From the NCBI RefSeq assembly GCF_003010955.1, contig NZ_PGGO01000003.1, forward strand, positions 310,001-374,000: a stretch of DNA of 64,000 bases. Direction: 5' to 3'. Numbering within the stretch: position 1 is the stretch's first letter; each line of letters opens with the position of its first letter. The notes under the pieces were generated by a model, which was not told the origin of the DNA, ran no database searches, and saw only the letters and a list, made by a program, of their open reading frames with translations. The stretch is from Phyllobacterium brassicacearum. Its GTDB lineage: Bacteria > Pseudomonadota > Alphaproteobacteria > Rhizobiales > Rhizobiaceae. Shown here in pieces: positions 56,769 to 64,000 of the stretch. Position numbers and translations under genes: made by a program.

Positions 56769-57665
56769 ATGTCCCATGATGCAATCGTAGTTGGCGGCAG
56801 TTTCGCAGGGCTATCGGCCGCAATGCAGCTTGCCCGTGCGAGGCGGCAGGTACTGGTCATTGATGCCGGCCTTCCGCGCAACCGTTTTGCGGCAACCTCC
56901 CACGGCTTCCTCGGTCAGGATGGCCGATCACCCCGCGACATTGTTCAGGACGCCAGGCAGCAACTTGCCCGGTATCCGACCGTTGAATTCATTCACACGG
57001 AGGCCATTGCGGCCCGGCAGACCGACACTGGATTTTCCGTAGCGTTGGCTGATGGACGAGAGCTGTCCGGCCGGCGCCTTGTCCTTGCGATTGGCGTGAA
57101 GGACGAATTGCCTGCGATCCCCGGTATTGCGGAACGTTGGGGCGTGACAGTCCTGCATTGCCCGTACTGTCATGGCTACGAAGTGGGCAACCAGCCGTTG
57201 GGTGTCCTCGCCAACACCCATCTCTCGATCCACCATGGGCTGCTCCTGCCTGACTGGGGACCGACGACCTATTTCACGCAAGGCGTTTTCGAACCCGACG
57301 AAGCGGAGGCCGCCAAGCTTGCCGCCCGCGGCGCTCGCATCGAGCAGACACCTATCGTCGAACTCCTGGGCACCTCACCTGCGATGGAGGCCGTCAGGCT
57401 CAGCGACGGCAGGATCGTGCCCGTGGCTGCCATCTTCACTGCCCCCAAGACACACATGGCAAGCCCGCTTGCCGAGCAGCTCGGCTGCGCCTTCGATGAC
57501 GGACCGCTCGGGCCGCTCATTCGCATCGACGGCCACAAGGCGACGACGGTTCCCGGTGTCTACGCAGCAGGCGATGCGTCAAGCGCCATGGCCAATGCCA
57601 CACTTGCATCTGCGGCGGGAGTCATGGCGGGTGTCAGCGCGCACCAGTCTCTCATCATGGCGTAA
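56769..57665 (+). CDS. Thioredoxin-reductase-like NAD(P)/FAD oxidoreductase
   Basis: The 298-residue flavoprotein begins AIVVGGSFAGLSAAMQLARA (FAD Rossmann), has VLHCPYCHGYEVGNQPLGV with a CxxC redox pair in the TrxB place, and ends GVYAAGDASSAMANATLASAAG (FAD site). In place of a typical NADPH loop the middle has GVLANTHLSIHHGLLLPDWG, which lacks a clear GxGxxA motif. So it is a TrxB-like protein, perhaps without NADPH binding or with an unusual donor. GGAG precedes the ATG at 56769. It diverges from an Rrf2 regulator, which likely controls it. Confidence 0.85.
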   Translation: MSHDAIVVGGSFAGLSAAMQLARARRQVLVIDAGLPRNRFAATSHGFLGQDGRSPRDIVQDARQQLARYPTVEFIHTEAIAARQTDTGFSVALADGRELSGRRLVLAIGVKDELPAIPGIAERWGVTVLHCPYCHGYEVGNQPLGVLANTHLSIHHGLLLPDWGPTTYFTQGVFEPDEAEAAKLAARGARIEQTPIVELLGTSPAMEAVRLSDGRIVPVAAIFTAPKTHMASPLAEQLGCAFDDGPLGPLIRIDGHKATTVPGVYAAGDASSAMANATLASAAGVMAGVSAHQSLIMA

Positions 57666-57840
57666 TGGACTGGAATGCGACGAATGTCGAATTGACGGTA
57701 AACCTGGCTCGACAGATCATCAGGGAAGTCAGTGGGTGGATGGAAAGCGGTCGTGGTTGTGGCCGCCCGAATTGGTGCATATGCTTACGGACACGTTCGA
57801 TTAATGCAAAGTTCGGGACAATGGACGCTCCACATCAACG

Positions 57841-58371
57841 TTGACCACAAAACGAATGCTGCTTGGCCTTACCGCCGCAGCCGCCGCTGGGCTGGCGGCG
57901 TTAATCGGCATCACTTTCGCATCTAACCTGCTCCAGCTTGCCGTTGCCACGCTCGTTTCCAACGAAGAGTGGAGAACTCCGCCAGTCTTTCAAGGCGTGC
58001 TGCTCTATGCGGTGTTCGGCTTTCCGTTATCCCTGATCTTCAGCATGGCCATTGGTCTGCCAGTATGGAAGCGTGCGGAGTCTCGGCCTTTGCGCAGCAG
58101 CCGCGACGCGATCGCACTGGGTGCTAATGTCGGCGCGACTATTGGTTTGCTTTTGCTAACGTTCAGTCTCGTCATGGGATTGAGGACCTACTTCGATGAC
58201 AACTCTAGCTACAATAGTTGGAGTTGGGGCTATCAGGTGACGAAGGATGGCTTACCAACGCTGTTCGGTTGGTTGTTCAAACTCCTGAATGTGCTCTACT
58301 TCACACTCGCAGGCGCAGCGGGTGGTCTGGCCGCTCGTTGGACTGCGCTGCCCAAAGTCGAGAGACAATAG
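57841..58371 (+). CDS. Hypothetical four-helix membrane protein
   Basis: I recognise no named family. The 176-residue protein has four hydrophobic segments at about 7-30 (LGLTAAAAAGLAALIGITF), 48-72, 92-116 and 140-168. A polar loop with the Asn/Ser/Tyr-rich stretch DDNSSYNSWSWGY lies between the third and the fourth. The start may be a TTG at 57841 or an ATG at 57856; neither has a clear ribosome site. It stands alone between the TrxR-like gene and the convergent ugd gene. Codon use looks like its neighbours. Confidence 0.6.
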   Translation: MTTKRMLLGLTAAAAAGLAALIGITFASNLLQLAVATLVSNEEWRTPPVFQGVLLYAVFGFPLSLIFSMAIGLPVWKRAESRPLRSSRDAIALGANVGATIGLLLLTFSLVMGLRTYFDDNSSYNSWSWGYQVTKDGLPTLFGWLFKLLNVLYFTLAGAAGGLAARWTALPKVERQ

Positions 58372-58454
58372 CAGGTTCGCTGCACCCGATGCGTCCGTCT
58401 GGATCAAATCCGGCGGCTTCGCCTAGAACTATACGCAGCAACTGAAGTCTGCTT

Positions 58455-59774
58455 CTAAACGTCCTTCCCCACCAGCGGCCTTCCGACAGACCGATAATCG
58501 AGCCCGGTCCCTTCGAGATCCTGGGCGCTATAGACGTTGCGCAGGTCGAACAGGATGTTGCCGCTCATCAAGCCCGCTACCCGCTTAAGGTCAAGCGCGC
58601 GGTAGGCGTTCCATTCGGTGAGGAGAACGGTGATCCCAGCGCCGTCGGTGGCCTCGTAAGCGGATTTGCACCAGGTGACCCCCGGCAAAACCTGCTCCGC
58701 CGCGACACGCGCTTCCGGGTCGTGGGCTCGGACAGCCAAACCCGCTTTTTGCAGCACAGGAATGATGTCCAGCGCAGGCGACTCGCGAATGTCGTCGGTA
58801 TTGGGTTTGAAAGCGATGCCGAGGACCGCAACGGTCTTCACGCCTTCCTTCTGCGCCGCTTCGATGACCCTCTCGGCCATGGAGCGCTTGCGCTGTTCAT
58901 TGACGGTGACAACCTGCTCGATCAGCGTCTGCGGCGCATTCATCTTGCGGCCCGTCGCGGCATAGGCGCGGGTGTCTTTGGGGAAGCATGAGCCGCCGAA
59001 GCCGGGGCCTGCATGCAGGAACTTCGAGCCGATGCGATTGTCCATGCCGATTGCCCGCGCCACATCCTGCACATTGCCGCCGGCCTTCTCGCAGAGATCG
59101 GCGACCTCATTGATGAAGGTCACCTTCATCGCCAGGAACGCGTTGGCCGCATATTTGATGATCTCGGCATTTTCCAGCGTCGTTACGATCATCGGCGTCT
59201 CGCGCAGGTAAAGCGGGCGGTAGACACGCTTCATTGCCGCTGTACCGCGCTCGTCATGCACGCCGACAACAACGCGGTCGGGACGCAGGAAGTCTTCGAC
59301 GGCGGAACCTTCGCGCAAGAACTCCGGATTGGACACCATGGAGAACGGAACGTCCGGCCGTGCCCGGGCAATGCGCTCGCGCACGTCGGCATTGGTGCCG
59401 ACAACTACAGTCGATTTGATAACGATAACAGCGCCCGGCTTCATCGCCGCAGCAATTTCATCGGCCGCCGCGTGGATGTATTGCAGGTCAGCCTCGCCGT
59501 CGCCACGGCGGGAGGGCGTACCAACGGCTATGAAGATGACATCGGCTTCCGCAACAGTCGTTGCGAGATCCGTCGTGAACACGAGGCGTCCGTCGCGTGC
59601 ATTGCGCACCAGCAGCTCATCAAGGCCAGGCTCATAGATGGTGACTTCACCAGCCTGCAAGCGCTCAATGATCGCCGGATTCTTGTCCACGCAGGTGACC
59701 TGGAAACCAAATTCCGCAAAGCAGACACCCGACACCAGACCGACATATCCGGTCCCGATCATCGCAATCTTCAT
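58455..59774 (-). CDS. UDP-glucose 6-dehydrogenase
   Basis: This enzyme oxidises UDP-glucose to UDP-glucuronate with two NAD. The 439-residue protein has the N-terminal IAMIGTGYVGLVSGVCFAEFG, IIFIAVGTPS-type sequence (VIFIAVGTPSRRGDGEADL), the catalytic Cys in HAGPGFGGSCFPKDTRAY (about 260) and VAVLGIAFKPNTDDIRESPA (about 317). The product feeds uronic-acid sugars of capsule or LPS; the GT2-LAB_N-GT83 set three kilobases away could use them after epimerisation. The ATG at 59774 is clear. The name in rhizobia is variable (ugd, rkpK), so I leave it blank. Confidence 0.95.
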   Translation of the reverse strand: MKIAMIGTGYVGLVSGVCFAEFGFQVTCVDKNPAIIERLQAGEVTIYEPGLDELLVRNARDGRLVFTTDLATTVAEADVIFIAVGTPSRRGDGEADLQYIHAAADEIAAAMKPGAVIVIKSTVVVGTNADVRERIARARPDVPFSMVSNPEFLREGSAVEDFLRPDRVVVGVHDERGTAAMKRVYRPLYLRETPMIVTTLENAEIIKYAANAFLAMKVTFINEVADLCEKAGGNVQDVARAIGMDNRIGSKFLHAGPGFGGSCFPKDTRAYAATGRKMNAPQTLIEQVVTVNEQRKRSMAERVIEAAQKEGVKTVAVLGIAFKPNTDDIRESPALDIIPVLQKAGLAVRAHDPEARVAAEQVLPGVTWCKSAYEATDGAGITVLLTEWNAYRALDLKRVAGLMSGNILFDLRNVYSAQDLEGTGLDYRSVGRPLVGKDV

Positions 59775-59906
59775 CGAACTATTCCAATCCGTATCGATTT
59801 CATGGCGCAGACATTTCGCACATTAGCGTTGCGCTGCCAATCTCAGCTTTGTGCGAAACAACGCCAGAGTGACGATATCCTGGCGTTGAAGGCGCAACTG
59901 CGGGTA

Positions 59907-60968
59907 TCAGGCCAGTTTCGGCGGCACACGCTGCGGACCGTCACGTTCGGCCGAGGCTGCCCAGAGGTTGACATTGGCGTCATTGGCGTACTTGTCGATC
60001 TCTGCAAGCTCCGCATCCGTAAACTCGAGATTGTCGAGCGCCTTGACGCAGTCGACGACCTGCTGTGGTTTGCTCGCCCCGATCAATGCGGTCGTGATGC
60101 GGCCCTTCCTGAGCACCCAGGCAATTGCCATCTGGGCGAGCGTCTGACTACGTTTACCGGCAATGTCATTGAGTGCACGAATATTTGCAATGTTGGGCTC
60201 GCTCAGGAAATTCGGGTTGAGCGATTTGCCCTGCGCCGCACGGCTCTCCTCTGGGACGCCCTTCAGATACTTGTCGGTCAACATGCCCTGCGCCAGCGGC
60301 GAGAACACGATCGAGCCGATCCCGAGTTCCTCCAAGGTGTCGATCAAGCCATCTTCCTCGATCCAGCGATTGATCATCGAATAGCTGGGCTGATGAATAA
60401 GGCAAGGCGTACCAAGCTCTTCAAGAATGGCTTCGGCTTCGCGGGTCCGTTTCGAATTGTAGGAGGAGAGGCCGACATATTGTGCGCGGCCGGACCGGAC
60501 AATGTGGTCGAGCGCCATCATCGTCTCTTCCAGCGGCGTATCCGGATCAAACCGGTGCGAATAGAAGATATCGACATAGTCGAGACCGAGCCGCTTGAGG
60601 CTCTGGTCGCAGCTGGCGATGACATATTTGCGGCTGCCCCATTCGCCATAGGGTCCCTGCCACATGCCATAGCCGGCTTTCGACGAAATGATCAGCTCAT
60701 CGCGATAACCCTTGAAATCATTGCGCAGGATTTCGCCGAACGCTTCCTCCGCAGATCCGGGCGGCGGCCCGTAATTGTTGGCGAGATCGAAATGCGTGAT
60801 TCCGAGATCGAAAGCCTGGTGGCAGATCGCCTGCTTGAGGCTGTGTGGTGTATCGTTACCGAAATTGTGCCACAACCCCAAAGAGATAGCGGGAAGCTTG
60901 AGACCACTCCTGCCGCAGCGATTGTATTTCATTGTGTCGTAGCGTTTGGAATCCGGTGTCCAGCCCAT
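59907..60968 (-). CDS. Aldo/keto reductase, L-glyceraldehyde 3-phosphate reductase type
   Basis: The 353-residue protein has the AKR catalytic set: Asp and Tyr in HFDLANNYGPPPGSAEEAFG, Lys in ELIISSKAGYGMW, and His in VDIFYSHRFDPDTP. The N-terminus (KYNRCGRSGLKLPAISLGLWHNFG) and GPPPGSAEE are typical of AKR14 (YghZ), which reduces L-glyceraldehyde 3-phosphate and other toxic aldehydes with NADPH. I choose the ATG at 60968, with AGGA eight bases upstream; earlier in-frame ATGs lack ribosome sites. It lies 107 bases after the sugar ABC-transport ATPase gene and may belong to that operon. Confidence 0.9.
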   Translation of the reverse strand: MGWTPDSKRYDTMKYNRCGRSGLKLPAISLGLWHNFGNDTPHSLKQAICHQAFDLGITHFDLANNYGPPPGSAEEAFGEILRNDFKGYRDELIISSKAGYGMWQGPYGEWGSRKYVIASCDQSLKRLGLDYVDIFYSHRFDPDTPLEETMMALDHIVRSGRAQYVGLSSYNSKRTREAEAILEELGTPCLIHQPSYSMINRWIEEDGLIDTLEELGIGSIVFSPLAQGMLTDKYLKGVPEESRAAQGKSLNPNFLSEPNIANIRALNDIAGKRSQTLAQMAIAWVLRKGRITTALIGASKPQQVVDCVKALDNLEFTDAELAEIDKYANDANVNLWAASAERDGPQRVPPKLA

Positions 60969-61075
60969 GGTCGTCGTCCTGTTCCTGTCCATATCAGAGC
61001 CGCGTGAAATCGATTCCACGGCGCGCCGGACTATGGCCCAAACGTTTGATCATGTCATGACATGAATTGGTAAAA

Positions 61076-62077
<1,002 letters not shown>

Positions 62078-62104
62078 TGTCTTGTTCCCGTTTCTTGGAT
62101 AAAT

Positions 62105-63166
62105 TTATAGGTCTACCGGCCTGCCGGTTCTGACGCTTTCATCCGCCGCGAGGCAGACGCTCAGCGAACGCACCGCATCCAGCATGTGGCGGGCAAGGTC
62201 GAGATTTTCGCGAATTGCCTTCAGGACAAAGGCCTGCTCCAGATCGCAAAGCTCCTGATGTCCCGGCTCTCCGGCCATGTTCAAGAGTTCGTCCGGCTCG
62301 GCAAAGCGTCCGTCCGCCGCAGTCCTTGCGGAATGCAGCCGTATGGTCGAAGTCTTGGTGTGGGAGTCGATGTCATCTGATTTGGCGTTTTGGTCCATGA
62401 CGATGGAAACGCAGCCGTTTGGCGAGATGACATCCTTCACGAAGAAGGCCGTCTCCGACATCATCGGACCCCACCCAGCCTCGTACCAGCCGACGCTCTT
62501 GTCGTCGAACAGGACCTGCAGGTGGCCGTAGTTGTACATGTCTGCATCGATCTCGCCGGAAAGGCGAACGCCCATGCCGCGAACCTGAACTGGCTTGGCG
62601 TCGGTGATCTGCAGCATTACATCGAGATAATGCACACCACAATCGACGATGGGTGATGTCGTCTTCATCAGCGACTTATGGGTTTCCCAGGTAGCACCGC
62701 TCGACTGCTGGTTGAGGTTCATGCGGAACACGTAGGGACCGCCGAGCTTACGCGCCTCTTCGATCAACCGCACCCACGAAGGATGATGGCGGAGGATATA
62801 GCCGATCACGAGCTTGCGGCCATGCTTCCTGGCGGCAGCGACGACCCGCTCGGCATCGGCTACCGTCGTTGCAAGCGGCTTCTCGACGAAGACGTCAGCG
62901 CCCGCATCCATGGCCGCCACGGCATAATCCGCGTGGCTGTCGGAATAGGTATTGATCGACACGAGATCGGGCTTGAGCTCGGCCAATGCTTCGTCGAACG
63001 ACGGATGGATCGTGTAGGAGCGCAGTTCTTCCGGCAGGGGCACAATCGAACGGTTGACCAGCCCGACAATCTCGAAACCCGGATTGTTGTGGTAGGCCAG
63101 CGCATGACTGCGGCCCATATTGCCGAGCCCCGCCACAAGAACCCGGATTGGCTTTTGCGCTATCAT
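62105..63166 (-). CDS. Gfo/Idh/MocA-family oxidoreductase
   Basis: The 353-residue NAD(P)-dependent sugar dehydrogenase has the Rossmann motif IRVLVAGLGNMGRSHALAYH, the EKP motif in GADVFVEKPLATTVADAE (about 95) and the substrate-side segment SPIVDCGVHYLDVMLQI (Asp and His, about 170-180). Its ATG at 63166 overlaps the permease stop (ATGA). As part of a sugar-uptake operon it probably oxidises the imported sugar or inositol-like polyol. Substrate is unknown. Confidence 0.9.
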   Translation of the reverse strand: MIAQKPIRVLVAGLGNMGRSHALAYHNNPGFEIVGLVNRSIVPLPEELRSYTIHPSFDEALAELKPDLVSINTYSDSHADYAVAAMDAGADVFVEKPLATTVADAERVVAAARKHGRKLVIGYILRHHPSWVRLIEEARKLGGPYVFRMNLNQQSSGATWETHKSLMKTTSPIVDCGVHYLDVMLQITDAKPVQVRGMGVRLSGEIDADMYNYGHLQVLFDDKSVGWYEAGWGPMMSETAFFVKDVISPNGCVSIVMDQNAKSDDIDSHTKTSTIRLHSARTAADGRFAEPDELLNMAGEPGHQELCDLEQAFVLKAIRENLDLARHMLDAVRSLSVCLAADESVRTGRPVDL

Positions 63167-64000
63167 TTGACCGCTCCCGATGTGATGCCGCGGATGAGCT
63201 GCCGCGAGAAGACGAGGTAGAGGACGAGGACCGGCAAGATTGCCAGCGTCAACGCGGCAAGGACTGCGTTCCAGTTGGTGACGAACTGTCCGATGAACAC
63301 CTGCGAGCCGAGCGTCACTGTCTTGGTCGCGTCGCTTGGAGCAAGGATCAGCGGGAACCACAGATCGTTCCAGATCGGGATCATGGTGAAGACGGCTACG
63401 GTGGCCATGGCGGGCCGGACCAGCGGCAGCACCAGCCGGAAGAAGATCGAATATTCGGAGAGGCCATCGATCCGTCCCGCATTCTTGAGATCGTCAGAAA
63501 CGGTCCGCATGAATTCGGTGAGGATGAAGACCGCAAGTGGCAGGCCCTGCGCCGTGTAAACCAGAATGAGCGCCGTCAACGTGTTGACGAGCCCAGCGGC
63601 AACCATCCCTTGCAGGATCGCTACCGTGCCGAGGCGGATGGGGATCATGATGCCCAGCGCCAGATAAAGGCCCATCATGGTGTTGCCTTTGAAACGGTAT
63701 TCCGAAAGCGCAAAGGCGGCCATTGCCCCGAACAGCAGAACGAAGAAGATCGAAACGGCCGTGACGATGAAACTGTTCTGGAAGTAGAGGACAAAATCCC
63801 CTTGCCCCAGCACGGTATTATACCCGACAAGGCTGAATGTGGACGGCGTCGGCAGGCCGAGCGGATCACGGAATATCGATGCCCGGTCCTTGAACGAGTT
63901 GATTACGGTCAGGAACACCGGGAAGAGCGCGATCAGCGTGTAGGTGCCGAGCGCGAGGTGCACGAGGCCGGTGCGCAGGGGCGATGCGGTTGGTTTGGCC
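63163..64000 (-). CDS. Sugar ABC transporter permease (MalG type), 5' end outside window
   Basis: The frame is open to the right edge, so the first residues may be missing; an in-frame GTG lies at 63963. At least 266 residues with six membrane helices are visible (the first TYTLIALFPVFLTVINSF). The EAA loop that contacts the ATPase reads NAGRIDGLSEYSIFFRLVLP (G at its conserved place). It is one of two CUT1 permeases; the partner permease and binding protein should lie beyond 64,000. Downstream, by ATGA overlap, comes the dehydrogenase. Confidence 0.92.
   Translation of the reverse strand, partial: AKPTASPLRTGLVHLALGTYTLIALFPVFLTVINSFKDRASIFRDPLGLPTPSTFSLVGYNTVLGQGDFVLYFQNSFIVTAVSIFFVLLFGAMAAFALSEYRFKGNTMMGLYLALGIMIPIRLGTVAILQGMVAAGLVNTLTALILVYTAQGLPLAVFILTEFMRTVSDDLKNAGRIDGLSEYSIFFRLVLPLVRPAMATVAVFTMIPIWNDLWFPLILAPSDATKTVTLGSQVFIGQFVTNWNAVLAALTLAILPVLVLYLVFSRQLIRGITSGAVK

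Noticed and set aside
59013-61007. Open frame of 664 codons opposite the UDP-glucose dehydrogenase and aldo/keto reductase genes
   Set aside because: It spans two well-supported genes and their spacer, and shows no domain.

Overview
The window reads as chromosomal DNA of an alphaproteobacterium of the order Hyphomicrobiales (Rhizobiales), most likely near Phyllobacteriaceae/Rhizobiaceae. The grounds are an FtsZ of about 560 residues with a long linker beside lpxC, a type-A RNase P RNA, the BtaA/BtaB betaine-lipid pair, an ArsR-methyltransferase regulator next to metF, and rhizobial-type palindromic intergenic repeats. The placement is an inference from gene content. I saw no rRNA, tRNA, CRISPR array, prophage or transposase gene.

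Region 1 (1-1,332): the end of a tautomerase-family gene, and a divergent LysR-type regulator with two similar dyads between them. Region 2 (1,339-22,030): the complete division and cell-wall (dcw) cluster on the minus strand, in the order mraZ, rsmH, ftsL, ftsI, murE, murF, mraY, murD, ftsW, murG, murC, murB, ddlB, ftsQ, ftsA, ftsZ. Many genes overlap at ATGA or nearby. A strong terminator follows ftsZ, and lpxC comes after it, probably from its own TTG start. Phased TGGGN boxes lie upstream of mraZ. Region 3 (22,172-25,700): rnpB, a GH23 lytic transglycosylase, an AmpD-type amidase, a DjlA/TerB-type co-chaperone and a small lipoprotein, all on the minus strand.

Region 4 (25,930-33,342): a fused HyuA-HyuB/5-oxoprolinase, a GNAT acetyltransferase and a MarR-MFS-HlyD efflux operon. 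Region 5 (33,577-41,712): btaA-btaB for phosphorus-free betaine lipid, a degenerate lipase-like protein, a DUF2277 protein, a GH25 muramidase lipoprotein, an MltB-type transglycosylase, a fold-III PLP decarboxylase and an EamA exporter. A 28-codon membrane peptide follows at 42,017. Region 6 (42,220-47,907): metF with an ArsR-methyltransferase regulator and its palindromic operator, a DUF2293 protein, bluB under a cobalamin riboswitch, a MOSC protein and the ABC-F protein EttA.

Region 7 (47,908-48,878) is a non-coding stretch holding several palindromic repeats. Region 8 (48,879-52,661) is a three-gene operon: alpha/beta hydrolase, class III CoA-transferase, thiamine-diphosphate enzyme. Region 9 (52,766-55,513) is a GT2 / LAB_N / GT83 set for polyprenyl-phosphate-linked sugar transfer to lipid A or LPS core. 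Region 10 (55,638-58,371): a Fae homologue lacking the catalytic histidine, an Rrf2 regulator divergent from a thioredoxin-reductase-like enzyme, and a membrane protein. Region 11 (58,455-64,000): UDP-glucose 6-dehydrogenase, an aldo/keto reductase, and the end of a sugar ABC-transport operon (permease, Gfo/Idh/MocA dehydrogenase, ATPase).

Much of the window concerns the cell envelope. The best candidates for undescribed biology are the His-less Fae homologue, the hydrolase/CoA-transferase/ThDP operon, the 28-residue peptide and the lipase-like protein with glycine at the nucleophile position.
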